From Clostridia bacterium (GTDB lineage: Bacteria; Bacillota_A; Clostridia; Christensenellales; Aristaeellaceae): 30,765 nucleotides of DNA. The translations under genes were made by a program, and so were the position numbers. Shown here one piece after another: positions 5,757-13,659 of this stretch (its first letter is position 1; each line of letters begins with the position of its first letter). The DNA lies in contig JAFQIF010000044.1 of NCBI GenBank assembly GCA_017397695.1, positions 1 through 30,765 of the forward strand, read 5' to 3'. The notes under the pieces are model-generated. The model saw nothing but the letters and a program-made list of their open reading frames with translations, searched no databases and was not told the DNA's origin.

Positions 5757-7228
5757 GCCATCGCATTCGTCTGTTCCGCTCCATCACATGGCGGCTGATG
5801 CGCCTGTTTGCGCTGCTGCTGATCGTCTTCACGCTTATCGTCGGCCTTCTGTACAACAGCCTGATGCGCCGTCAGACGATCGCCCATTACAGCCAGACCA
5901 TGCAGCGCGACGCGCATGCCATCGCGCAGAATCTTTCCGAGTGGATCGCCCCCTCGCAATACGAGAATCTGGACGATACGCGCTTCGTCGTCAGCGATGA
6001 TACGCTGGCGCCGTATCTGGCCTTTATCGAGCAGCTGACGGGCAGCACGGTCTATATCGTGGATACCCATCACAACGTAACCGGCTACTTCAGCGGCGTC
6101 GTACAGACCATCTCCAAGCCGCTGCTGCCCAGCTATCTGGAGCAGAGCATTGCGCTGGGCTTCATGGGCAAAACGCCCTTCATCCAGGCGCAGATCGACG
6201 GCGAAACCCACCTGACCACCTCCATGCCGGTGATGAACGCCAGAAGCCGGGTGCTGGGCGTGGTGCTGCTTACCTCTACCCTGCGCGAGCAGGGCTACAC
6301 GCAGGTTCCCAGCGCAACCATTCTGCTCAACAGCCTGCTGTTTTCCTTCCCGCTGGCGGTGCTGCTGTCCTTCCTCTTTTCCAGCATGTTCACGCGTCCC
6401 ATCGCCAAGCTGCAGCAGGTGTCGCTTTCCCTGGCGGACGGCCAGTACAAAACACGTACCCGTATCGATTCCGGCGATGAAATCGGCTCTCTGGCGCACT
6501 CTATGGATATCCTGGCCGAGCGCCTGGATCAGGCGCGCGAGCGCGACGAGCAGCTGCGCACGCAGCAGCAAATCTTCTTTTCCAATATCTCTCACGAGCT
6601 GAAGACGCCCGTCACGGTGATCCGCGGCTCGCTGGAAGCGCTGAACGACGGCGTCATCCGCGGCGAAGAGAATACGCGCGCCTATTACGCGCAGATGATC
6701 ACCGAAAGCCGCTGGCTGCAGCGCCTGATTCAGGATCTGCTGGAGCTGTCCCGGCTGCAGAATCTGGAGTTTTCGCTGAACATGGGCGAAGTGGACCTGA
6801 CCGAGCTGCTGGGCGACGTCGCCATGAGCGCCAGCTCTCTTTGTGAGCGCAAGGGCATCGTCTTCTCCTGTGAGGAGCCAGCCAGGCGCTTCACGCTCGA
6901 GGGCGATTACACGCGCCTGCGGCAGATGCTGCTTGCGGTCATCGATAATTCCGTCAAATTCACCCCTGCCGGCCGCCACATCCGCCTGAGCCTTCTACCC
7001 GACAGGCCCACGATCATCATCGCCGACGAAGGCATCGGCATTGCGCCGGATGAAATCGGTCACATTTTCGACCGCTTCCGTCACACGCACGACGCTTCCC
7101 GCGAAAGCACCGGCCTGGGCCTTGCGATCGTACAGGAGATCGCACGCAGGCATGGCGTCACCATCGACGTAGCCAGCTACGAAGGCAAGGGCACAACATT
7201 CTCCTTTGTTTTCCCCGATCAAGCATAA
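5753..7228 (+). CDS. Sensor histidine kinase
   Basis: Membrane sensor kinase of 491 residues partnered with the preceding regulator. It starts with GTG at 5753, overlapping the regulator's TGA by four bases, which implies translational coupling. Layout: TM1 about 15-35; an extracellular sensor of about 150 residues; TM2 about 188-213; HAMP about 212-265; a HisKA domain with the H-box SHELKTP (H281); then the HATPase_c domain with N-box DNSVKFTP, G1 DEGIGIA, F-box FDRFRH and G2 STGLGLAIV. All catalytic motifs are intact. The sensor domain shows no known ligand motif. It should phosphorylate the adjacent OmpR-type regulator. The stop codon lies in a bidirectional terminator. Confidence 0.96.
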   Translation: MSHRIRLFRSITWRLMRLFALLLIVFTLIVGLLYNSLMRRQTIAHYSQTMQRDAHAIAQNLSEWIAPSQYENLDDTRFVVSDDTLAPYLAFIEQLTGSTVYIVDTHHNVTGYFSGVVQTISKPLLPSYLEQSIALGFMGKTPFIQAQIDGETHLTTSMPVMNARSRVLGVVLLTSTLREQGYTQVPSATILLNSLLFSFPLAVLLSFLFSSMFTRPIAKLQQVSLSLADGQYKTRTRIDSGDEIGSLAHSMDILAERLDQARERDEQLRTQQQIFFSNISHELKTPVTVIRGSLEALNDGVIRGEENTRAYYAQMITESRWLQRLIQDLLELSRLQNLEFSLNMGEVDLTELLGDVAMSASSLCERKGIVFSCEEPARRFTLEGDYTRLRQMLLAVIDNSVKFTPAGRHIRLSLLPDRPTIIIADEGIGIAPDEIGHIFDRFRHTHDASRESTGLGLAIVQEIARRHGVTIDVASYEGKGTTFSFVFPDQA

Positions 7229-7255
7229 AAGCAGGGCTTTCACGGCCCTGCTTTT
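7227..7255. terminator. Bidirectional terminator between kinase and Lrp genes
   Basis: AAAAGCAGGGC (7227-7237) pairs with GCCCTGCTTTT (7245-7255). T-runs on both strands serve the two convergent genes. Confidence 0.85.
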
Positions 7256-7267
7256 CTGTATTTTTAA

Positions 7268-7711
7268 TTACTGCGCATCTCCCGCAGGAATACCTCTGTG
7301 CTCCACCGGCGTGGAAAACACGATCTGCGTGCGTGTGCGCCCAAAGCGGTCGAGCTGATTGATAAACTGATCCAGTTCCTGCGTCGTGCGGAAGCAGACC
7401 TTGAGCAGCATCGAGTAATCGCCCGTCACGCAGTTGCACTCCATCACATTGGGGCAGCCTTCGATATACGGATAGAATTCCGGCTTCTGGCGCGGCTCAA
7501 CCTCCAGCGCGATAAACGCCTTGATCTGATAACCCAGCGCCGCCGCCGACAGCTGAGCCTGATAGCCGGTGATCAGCCCGGCGCCCTCCAGGCGCTCAAT
7601 ACGCGAGCTGACCGCAGGAGATGATAAAAACACCTGCTCCGCGATTACCTTAAGCGGCGTACGTGCATTCTCCTGCAGAATCGTCAGAATCTTTCTATCG
7701 ATGTTATCCAT
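7268..7711 (-). CDS. Lrp/AsnC-family transcriptional regulator
   Basis: A 147-residue regulator of the feast/famine family, full length. The N-terminal helix-turn-helix opens MDNIDRKILTILQENARTP and continues VFLSSPAVSSRIERLEGAGLI, the standard AsnC-type pattern. The C-terminal RAM ligand-binding domain follows (IKAFIALEVEP...NVMECNCVTGDYSMLLKV); GDYS/D is the conserved effector-pocket turn. The start at 7711 is preferred because GGG lies about six bases upstream. An ATG two codons earlier (7717) has no ribosome-site room. It is convergent with the kinase and has its own promoter. The family usually senses an amino acid and often acts globally. There are no obvious amino-acid genes nearby, so targets cannot be named. 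Confidence 0.94.
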   Translation of the reverse strand: MDNIDRKILTILQENARTPLKVIAEQVFLSSPAVSSRIERLEGAGLITGYQAQLSAAALGYQIKAFIALEVEPRQKPEFYPYIEGCPNVMECNCVTGDYSMLLKVCFRTTQELDQFINQLDRFGRTRTQIVFSTPVEHRGIPAGDAQ

Positions 7712-7753
7712 ATACATCCCATCGCTTTCATCGCATCGCTTAATCTAAGAAAG

Positions 7754-7782
7754 AGAATACCATGAACAAACCCATTTGACAA
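7754..7782 (-). promoter_or_regulatory. Sigma-A promoter of the Lrp-family gene
   Basis: Minus strand: TTGTCA (7782-7777), 17 bases, TATTCT (7759-7754), about 40 bases before the start codon. Confidence 0.7.
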
Positions 7783-7863
7783 GCCGAAGTGCAAAAGAAA
7801 ACAAAGTCGTACAGATTCCAGATACGCCACACAAAAACCATTGAAAAAAGTGAAAAAAATGTG

Positions 7864-7892
7864 TTGACAATCCGCCCGCCCTCTGATATAAT
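7864..7892 (+). promoter_or_regulatory. Consensus promoter of tRNA-Arg
   Basis: TTGACA (7864-7869), 17 bases, TATAAT (7887-7892): a perfect consensus, 22 bases before the tRNA. Confidence 0.9.
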
Positions 7893-7914
7893 AATTTTCG
7901 TTCCGAACGGACAA

Positions 7915-7991
7915 GCACCCATAGCTCAGCTGGATAGAGCGTTTGACTACGAATCAAAAGGCCACAGGTTCGAATCCTGTTGGGTGCACCA
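7915..7991 (+). tRNA. tRNA-Arg (anticodon ACG)
   Basis: A complete cloverleaf of 77 nucleotides with encoded CCA. The acceptor stem GCACCCA (7915-7921) pairs with TGGGTGC (7981-7987); discriminator A7988; CCA 7989-7991. The D-arm contains AGCTCAGCTGGATAGAGC. The anticodon stem TTTGA/TCAAA encloses CTACGAA, giving anticodon ACG (A34 normally becomes inosine and reads CGU, CGC and CGA). The T-arm is CAGG-TTCGAAT-CCTG. It stands alone with its own promoter and terminator. Confidence 0.97.
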
Positions 7992-7993
7992 CG

Positions 7994-8032
7994 AACCGCC
8001 GACAAGCTTCGCGCTGTTGGCGGTTGTTTTTT
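7994..8032 (+). terminator. Intrinsic terminator of tRNA-Arg
   Basis: AACCGCC (7994-8000) pairs with GGCGGTT (8019-8025) with an extended inner stem, then GTTTTTT. Nearly identical to the terminator at 9791-9830. Confidence 0.85.
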
Positions 8033-8209
8033 ATACTCATCCTTCGTGCGGGGATTTCCTTACAGGCTTCACCGCTTCGTCAATGATCAGAGAACGCCGC
8101 CGCCCTGCAGTATCCCCTATTCTGAAGCACGATGGCGCTTATTCACAGGAAACAAGAAGCCGATTGGGAGAGACCCCCTTCATGTTCAATCCACTCTGAG
8201 GTGCCGATT

Positions 8210-9691
8210 ATGAAAAAAACGCTCAAGCGCATTCTGTCTGCCGTGGTTTTCCTCGCGGTGCTGATCTCTCTGCTTGCCGGGCTCAGCCGTGTGTTGGAGT
8301 ACAAGGGAAGCCGTGAAAAGATCGCGCCCTTTTTCGAACGTGCGGAGCAATTCGATGTGCTGTTCTTCGGCGACAGCCATGCCTACAGCGGGATCTATCC
8401 CATGGAACTGTGGGAGAATTACGGCATTGCATCCTATAATCTGGCCAACTACAATCTCCCAATTCCCGTGTCCTACTGGGTGATGCGCAATGCGCTCCTC
8501 GCCTGCAAGCCGAAGGTCGTCGTCCTGGACGTCAATCAGATATGGGAACAAGCGAAGCTCTGTGAATCCAGCGGCGATGTGCATACCGGACTGGATGGTT
8601 TTCCGTTATCCCGGGTGAAGCTCGAGACGATCTTCGATCTCATGGACGACCCCCTGCTTACAGACGAAAACGGGCAGCGCTACAAAGACATGCGCCTGGA
8701 GTTCATCTTTCCCTTTATCAAATATCACGCGCGCTGGAGCGATCTCACCTTGCAGGACCTGAAGCCCTGTTACAATCAGGAACTTGGCGGCGAACGCAAC
8801 ATCGCCGTGGCAACGCCGGATGCATACGAAATCACCGCCAGCACAGCGGATGAACAGGGCTTCGGCTTTGTCTATTTGCGCCGCTTCATCGAGTATTGTC
8901 AGAATATGGGGATTCGCGTAATGCTGACCAATCTCCCCTATCCCTGCCCAAACAATAACGAGGAGCAGCTCTACACAAACGCCGTCATGTATACGGCGGA
9001 AGAATACGGGATTGAGTACTTCGACTTTGTGTACATGGACCAGATCGTCGATTACGCGACGGACTGCTATGATCCGGCTTCGCACCTCAATCCTTCCGGC
9101 GCATGGAAGGTAACAGACTTTATCGGGCAGCATCTGTCGCAATCCTATGATCTGCCGGACCATCGCGGGGAATCCGTCTACGCCTCCTGGGACAGCGATT
9201 ATGCAGCATACCGCGAGCTCAAGCTGCAAAGTCTTCGCAAGGAGACAGAACCCTACAGCTTCCTGATGCTGCTCGCCGACCCGTCCTTCAGCACCATCCT
9301 TCTCCTCCCCGAGAACTCCGCCGTATATACGGATGACCTGGCGATGCAGCTTGTACAGAATGCCGGACGCAGGCATCTGATGGTATCGGACATGGACGAA
9401 GCCGTCTGGTCCGACGCACTGATGCCGCTCGAGCTGCTGATGCAGCCGGCAAGCGGAGTCTATATGGCGGTCATCGACAGGAACGGCGCATCGATTGAGG
9501 AATGCATGGGCGGCGGTATTGTCAGCACATCTTTCGGCAGCGTCACACTGGATGACAGCATGGGAACTGCAGCCGTGAATGCAGCCGACGGCAGCTTCCT
9601 GCTTTCCGCGCATCCGGATGCGGATGTGTACGCGGTGGTGCTCGATAAACGCAGCGGCGAAGTCCTCTACGAGCGTGCTGTCAGGCTGTAA
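8210..9691 (+). CDS. Membrane-anchored SGNH/GDSL-type (DUF1574-like) hydrolase or acyltransferase
   Basis: A 493-residue protein with a single N-terminal membrane anchor (about 9-28) and the bulk outside the cell. The start at 8210 has GAGGTG seven bases upstream. SGNH catalytic signatures: FFGDSHAYSG (block I, nucleophile S56) and YDPASHLNPSG (D288/H292, block V). Between them, VVVLDVNQIWE and MLTNLPYP fit the Rossmann-like SGNH core. About 180 residues after residue 310 form a C-terminal region I do not recognise. Proteins of this type (DUF1574, AlgJ/AlgX-like, PatB-like) work with membrane acyltransferases to add or remove acyl groups on surface polysaccharides, and two acyltransferase-3 genes follow. 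It is separated from them by a strong terminator, so is transcribed separately. Enzyme direction and substrate are unknown. No convincing promoter was found in 8033-8209. Confidence 0.78.
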   Translation: MKKTLKRILSAVVFLAVLISLLAGLSRVLEYKGSREKIAPFFERAEQFDVLFFGDSHAYSGIYPMELWENYGIASYNLANYNLPIPVSYWVMRNALLACKPKVVVLDVNQIWEQAKLCESSGDVHTGLDGFPLSRVKLETIFDLMDDPLLTDENGQRYKDMRLEFIFPFIKYHARWSDLTLQDLKPCYNQELGGERNIAVATPDAYEITASTADEQGFGFVYLRRFIEYCQNMGIRVMLTNLPYPCPNNNEEQLYTNAVMYTAEEYGIEYFDFVYMDQIVDYATDCYDPASHLNPSGAWKVTDFIGQHLSQSYDLPDHRGESVYASWDSDYAAYRELKLQSLRKETEPYSFLMLLADPSFSTILLLPENSAVYTDDLAMQLVQNAGRRHLMVSDMDEAVWSDALMPLELLMQPASGVYMAVIDRNGASIEECMGGGIVSTSFGSVTLDDSMGTAAVNAADGSFLLSAHPDADVYAVVLDKRSGEVLYERAVRL

Positions 9692-9790
9692 AGATACAGC
9701 CTGTGGGCGAAGCATCTCCATGACGATCATCCCCGCTGCGCTCGGAATCCCTGATGCGATCCTCAAAAAGCGGACAGCATACGCGTTGCG

Positions 9791-9830
9791 CAACCGCCGA
9801 CAAGCCTTCCGGCTGTCGGCGGTTGTTTTT
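9791..9830 (+). terminator. Intrinsic terminator after the SGNH gene
   Basis: CAACCGCCGACAAGCC (9791-9806) pairs, with a one-base bulge, with GGCTGTCGGCGGTTG (9811-9825), followed by a T-run. The rest of 9692-10089 holds the next promoter and a leader, and no gene I can support. Confidence 0.88.
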
Positions 9831-9918
9831 TATCTCTGATGTAAATCAAGGATTCTTCTATCGAAAACGACATGGCATTCGGTTTCTCTCCAAAACCGCC
9901 TGCAGCGTCGGTGGTATA

Positions 9919-9947
9919 TTGTCTTTTGCTGTCGCTTCAAGTATAAT
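9919..9947 (+). promoter_or_regulatory. Promoter of the acyltransferase operon
   Basis: TTGTCT (9919-9924), 17 bases, TATAAT (9942-9947). A second TATAAT at 9954-9959 could act as an alternative -10. The leader is about 135 bases long and contains TTGACGTCC twice (near 10003 and 10035), with no known riboswitch fold. Confidence 0.65.
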
Positions 9948-10089
9948 ATGCAGTATAATGTTGATTTTGTCTGCATTTCAGGGCGGAGCTTTCGCTTCAT
10001 CCGTTGACGTCCTTCTTCTTTGCCTGCACATCGCTTGACGTCCGGCGAAGATACGGCATCCGATTTTGGTCATCGAAAGGCTGGATACT

Positions 10090-11151
10090 ATGAACAACAC
10101 CCGTTTGAACCAGATGCAGTTTCTGCGTACGTTGGCTTTTCTCAATATCTTCATGCTCCACGCCGGGCATTGGAATTTCTTCAATTATCCTCAGTGGTTC
10201 GGCGCAATTTCTGCCGTCAATTTCTTCTTTATGCTCAGCGGCTTTCTGACCGGCTATTTCTTCGATGAATCCAGAATCAAGCCGGGGCTTCCGGCCTACC
10301 GGCAATACATGCATCGCAAAATCGCCAAGTTCTATCCGGTATATCTTCTGGTAACGCTCTATGCCGTCGCATTTTCCGATATTCCGCAGATCTTCTCAAC
10401 CGGACATTTCGGCAACCTGATCAAGCCTCTGGTGCAGCTGGTCAAGCATATTCTGTGCATCCAATCCTGGTTCCCCGACGGATTCTTTTCCTTCTATGGT
10501 CCGGCCTGGTTTTCTTCCGCCCTGCTTTTCCTGACCGCCCTGAATATCCCCTTCTTCTTCCTGCTTCGCGCTATCAACCGCAAGCCCGGAAAGAACTATA
10601 TCCTGCTTGGCATGATTGCCGTGTTTTACTGCGGCACCTTCGTCTACAGCTATTTCACCCGCGAGGGCTTCCTGCAGTTCCTTCACTATATCTTCCCGCC
10701 TTCGAGGCTGGGCATCTACTTTGGCAGCATGGCGCTCGGCGTGCTGATCCGTCCCATGGCTGAAAAGCTGCGCAGCGGCAGCCATACCGCACTGTTCACC
10801 CTTTTGGAAATCGGTTCCCTTGTTTACTGGTTTGTCTCCCTGAGCCATCCGGGCGCCCAGTGGATGGAATGGAACGCCGCCTGGATTCTGCCCAATGCGC
10901 TTGTGCTGATGGTGTTCTGTGTCGGAAGCGGTATGCTTTCGCGCCTCTTCTCGCGCAGGCCGCTGGTCTATATCGGCGGACTCACGATGGAATGCTATCT
11001 CGTCCATTCGCTGATTATCCCCTCGTATTCCAGATATAACAAGTTCGATACCTCTTATACATACGGCTGCGTTTTCTCGTTGGCCGCATGCCTTGCCATG
11101 ACGTATATGGTCGCGTTTGTTCTTTCCAGATGCAGCAAAAAACAGGCGTAA
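10090..11151 (+). CDS. Acyltransferase-3 family membrane protein (first copy)
   Basis: A 353-residue multi-pass membrane protein of the acyltransferase-3 family (Acyl_transf_3), which moves acyl groups across or onto surface glycans. Family features: LNQMQFLRTLAFLNIFMLHAGHW with the conserved arginine in helix 1 and H24 at its end; FFFMLSGFLTGYFF (helix 2); and YMHRKIAKFYPVY, the R-K-...-R/K-P motif. About ten hydrophobic helices follow. The start at 10090 follows AAAGG at nine bases; an upstream in-frame TTG lacks a ribosome site. It is first gene of an operon with the next acyltransferase, whose ribosome site overlaps this stop codon. Likely role: O-acetylation or other acylation of a wall or capsule polymer, perhaps with the SGNH protein upstream. 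Confidence 0.88.
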   Translation: MNNTRLNQMQFLRTLAFLNIFMLHAGHWNFFNYPQWFGAISAVNFFFMLSGFLTGYFFDESRIKPGLPAYRQYMHRKIAKFYPVYLLVTLYAVAFSDIPQIFSTGHFGNLIKPLVQLVKHILCIQSWFPDGFFSFYGPAWFSSALLFLTALNIPFFFLLRAINRKPGKNYILLGMIAVFYCGTFVYSYFTREGFLQFLHYIFPPSRLGIYFGSMALGVLIRPMAEKLRSGSHTALFTLLEIGSLVYWFVSLSHPGAQWMEWNAAWILPNALVLMVFCVGSGMLSRLFSRRPLVYIGGLTMECYLVHSLIIPSYSRYNKFDTSYTYGCVFSLAACLAMTYMVAFVLSRCSKKQA

Positions 11152-11163
11152 GGAGGCGGCTCT

Positions 11164-12252
11164 GTGACCAATCAGCATAAGCGCCACGCCGGCATTGATC
11201 TCATGCGCATCGCATGCATGTTTCTGATTGTTCTCTATCACATTCAGGGACATGGCGGTCTGATCAGCAGCAAGGCAATTTCCCCGGCAAACCTGACGCT
11301 GTTTATCATCCTGCAATCCATCTTCCAGGCAGCGGTTGACGGCTACGCGCTGATCTCCGGATATGTCGGCTATCATGCCAGGCAGCGGTATGCGTCCCTG
11401 ATTCAGCTGTGGCTGCGCGTTCTGTTTTACTCCGTGGGCATTACCGCAGTCATCTGGCTGCTTTCGCCCGCCGCCGTAAGCCGTGCAAATATCAGGGATT
11501 CTTTCTTCCCGCTGCTCAAGGGGCAATACTGGTACTTTACCGCATATGCCGGCTGCTTCGTGCTCGCTCCGCTTGTGCGCGCCGCCATCGCCCATCTGTC
11601 CCGCAGGGAAAGCACCATCTGTCTTAGCAGTGCGTTTCTGGTCTTTTCCGTATTTCCCTATATCCTGCGCAACGATCCGTTTCTGACGGCAAGCGGCAAC
11701 CATGCCCTTTGGCTTCTGCTTCTCTATGCGCTGGGCACATATATCCGCCGATTCGATCCGTTCTCCAAGCTGTCTGTCCGGGCAATTTCTCTTTTGCTTC
11801 TCGGTGCCTGTGTGCTTCAGGCTTCCGCCGGTTTCATCCTGCGTCCGCTCAGCCAGCTGCTCACAGGAAAAGCCGTCACCCAGTGGTATTTTATCTGCCA
11901 TGATTCCCCGACCACGCTTGTGCTCGCCGTGCTGATGCTGGCGCTGTTTTCAAGGCTTTCCTTTTCGTGCAGCCATCGCTTTTTCCGCCTGCTTGTATCC
12001 TCCAGCTTCAGCGTGTATCTGATTCACGATCATCCGCTCATTCGCCGGCATATCATCATCCCCCTGGGAAACCAACTTGCTCAGCTTCCGTCCCTTCTGG
12101 TGATTCCATCTGCATTTGCCTGTGCGCTGATCATTTACCTGCTCTGCACAGGTATCGATGTGCTGCGGGAAAAGCTCTTCCGCACACTGCGCATCTCCGA
12201 GCTGCTCGCCAGAGCCGAGTCCAGGCTTTGCGCGCCGCCTGACGAATCCTGA
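11164..12252 (+). CDS. Acyltransferase-3 family membrane protein (second copy)
   Basis: A 362-residue multi-pass protein of the same family as its upstream neighbour but not a close duplicate. It starts with GTG at 11164; AGGAGG at 11151-11156 is ideal. Helix 1, HAGIDLMRIACMFLIVLYH, has R15 and H26 in the family positions. It also has FQAAVDGYALISGYVGY and KGQYWYFTAYAGCFVLAPLV, the latter typical of WecH/OatA-like and polysaccharide O-acetyltransferase relatives. About ten membrane helices and a charged cytoplasmic tail are present. Twelve bases separate it from the previous gene. Having two such enzymes suggests two positions or two substrates are acylated. Substrate is unknown. Confidence 0.88.
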   Translation: MTNQHKRHAGIDLMRIACMFLIVLYHIQGHGGLISSKAISPANLTLFIILQSIFQAAVDGYALISGYVGYHARQRYASLIQLWLRVLFYSVGITAVIWLLSPAAVSRANIRDSFFPLLKGQYWYFTAYAGCFVLAPLVRAAIAHLSRRESTICLSSAFLVFSVFPYILRNDPFLTASGNHALWLLLLYALGTYIRRFDPFSKLSVRAISLLLLGACVLQASAGFILRPLSQLLTGKAVTQWYFICHDSPTTLVLAVLMLALFSRLSFSCSHRFFRLLVSSSFSVYLIHDHPLIRRHIIIPLGNQLAQLPSLLVIPSAFACALIIYLLCTGIDVLREKLFRTLRISELLARAESRLCAPPDES

Positions 12253-12310
12253 CGCTGCGCCCATCCCTTGACACCCTTTAGCCCACATCATGTTTTCCGA
12301 GGTGAACGCC

Positions 12311-13480
12311 ATGCTATCCATCGAAAAGAAGATCCTTGACTGGTGCGAAAAGCACATGCTGCTGCTCTTTGCCGGCATCATTTCCTTCCTCGCATACCGC
12401 ATCCGCTACAACGGTATGAATATGACCACCGTGGATTACTGGTCCTGTCTGGAGCCGTGGTTCAGCACCATCGCTGCCAAGGGCGGTCTGCCTGCCATCT
12501 CCGAACAGGTCGGCAATTACAACGTGCTCTACCAGCTCTTGATCTGCCTGCTGACCTACATCCCCGTTCTCTCCCTCTATCTGTACAAATGGCTCTCTGT
12601 CGCCTTTGATTATCTGCTCGCACTCGCTGCCGGCCTGACCGCCTATGAGCTCTGCCATCAGAAAATCAAGGCTGTGCTGGTCTACTGCGGTGTGCTCCTG
12701 CTGCCCTCTGTGTTTATCAATTCCGCATACTGGGCGCAGTGCGACTCCATCTATTGCTTTTTTCTCATCCTGTCCGTATACTTCCTGCTCAAGCAGCGCT
12801 ATACGCTCACGTTTATCTTCTTCTCCATTGCCTTCCAGTTCAAGCTTCAGGCCATCTTCTTTCTGCCGTTCCTTCTGTACTATTACGTGCGTACGCGCAG
12901 CTTCAGCCTGCTCCAGTTCCTGTGGGTGCCTGCGCTCGGCGTGCTGATCTGCCTGCTGTGCGGCCGCGGCCCGCTGGATTCCATCACCATTTATCTGGAT
13001 CAGACGAATGTACAGCCCGGCATGGCGCATAACTTCCCCTCCGTCTGGAATCTCATCACCAGCTCCTACGAGTTCTTCCGCGGCACGTCGATGCGGCTTA
13101 CGATTGCCATTCTGGGCGTCGGCCTGCTGCTGATTCTCCATACGAAAATGCCCTTCACACGCGAAAACATACTCAACGTCATGATCTGGTCCCTGTGGAC
13201 TTGCCTGCTGTTCCTTCCGTCCATGCATGAGCGCTATGCTTATTTCCTCATCATCCTGCTCCTGATCGCCTCTGTGATCAACTTCCGCATGATGGGCGTC
13301 TACTGGCTGGGCACCGAGCTAATCATTCTGGTGTGCTATGCCAACTGCCTATGGAACGATACATACGCCGAGAACATCTCTCCCTGCCTGTATTCGGCGC
13401 TGTTCTTCGCGCTGTATCTGCTCTTTACCCATCAGCAGTTCTTCCGCAGGAAGAGCTGGCTGACCGAATCCGAAGTCTGA
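12311..13480 (+). CDS. GT-C-type membrane glycosyltransferase (mannosyltransferase-like)
   Basis: A 389-residue protein with about ten membrane helices. The start at 12311 is preferred: GAGGTG lies six bases upstream, while the ATG at 12290 has no ribosome site. Family-like landmarks are SAYWAQCDSIYCFF (the W-x-Q-x-D loop seen in GT-C enzymes related to DUF2029/GT87 and bacterial mannosyltransferases), FKLQAIFFLPFLLYYY, and LPSMHERYAYF, the H-E-R-Y motif found in the same group. Such enzymes take a lipid-phosphate sugar donor and add the sugar outside the membrane. It follows two acyltransferase genes in what looks like one operon, supporting a surface-glycan pathway. Donor and acceptor are not predictable. 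Confidence 0.75.
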   Translation: MLSIEKKILDWCEKHMLLLFAGIISFLAYRIRYNGMNMTTVDYWSCLEPWFSTIAAKGGLPAISEQVGNYNVLYQLLICLLTYIPVLSLYLYKWLSVAFDYLLALAAGLTAYELCHQKIKAVLVYCGVLLLPSVFINSAYWAQCDSIYCFFLILSVYFLLKQRYTLTFIFFSIAFQFKLQAIFFLPFLLYYYVRTRSFSLLQFLWVPALGVLICLLCGRGPLDSITIYLDQTNVQPGMAHNFPSVWNLITSSYEFFRGTSMRLTIAILGVGLLLILHTKMPFTRENILNVMIWSLWTCLLFLPSMHERYAYFLIILLLIASVINFRMMGVYWLGTELIILVCYANCLWNDTYAENISPCLYSALFFALYLLFTHQQFFRRKSWLTESEV

Positions 13481-13497
13481 TCAAACCATGACACACA

Positions 13498-13531
13498 AAC
13501 AGGGCGCCGCATGCTGCAGCGTCCTGTTTTT
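13498..13531 (+). terminator. Intrinsic terminator of the glycan operon
   Basis: AACAGGGCGC (13498-13507) pairs with GCGTCCTGTT (13519-13528), one wobble, followed by TTTTT. Confidence 0.75.
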
Positions 13532-13592
13532 CATTGCATTCTTCTTTCCTTTGTTCCCGCCGGCGTCCAGGAATCTTGCCCGCCGCACCATC

Positions 13593-13621
13593 TTGCATCG
13601 GGCGCTCCGATGGCATATAAT
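13593..13621 (+). promoter_or_regulatory. Sigma-A promoter of the VIT1-type transporter gene
   Basis: TTGCAT (13593-13598), 17 bases, TATAAT (13616-13621). A leader of about 30 bases contains GGAGGG before the ATG. Confidence 0.75.
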
Positions 13622-13659
13622 GGAAGCAACGATATACATAAGCGCATGGAGGGATCCAT

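Noticed and set aside
5684..6979. A 431-codon minus-strand open frame
   Set aside because: It is antisense to the histidine kinase, whose H, N, G1, F and G2 boxes are intact on the plus strand.
7960..8040. Possible integration site of a mobile element at the 3' end of tRNA-Arg
   Set aside because: No second copy of the tRNA 3' end was found downstream in the window and there is no integrase gene. Only the terminator is repeated.
9948..10089. The ~135-base leader of the acyltransferase operon as a riboswitch
   Set aside because: Apart from a short TTGACGTCC repeat I see no conserved aptamer core or terminator/antiterminator pair.
10396..11901. A 501-codon minus-strand open frame
   Set aside because: It crosses two plus-strand acyltransferase genes, has no ribosome site, and is rich in Gln, Arg and Gly without domain signals.
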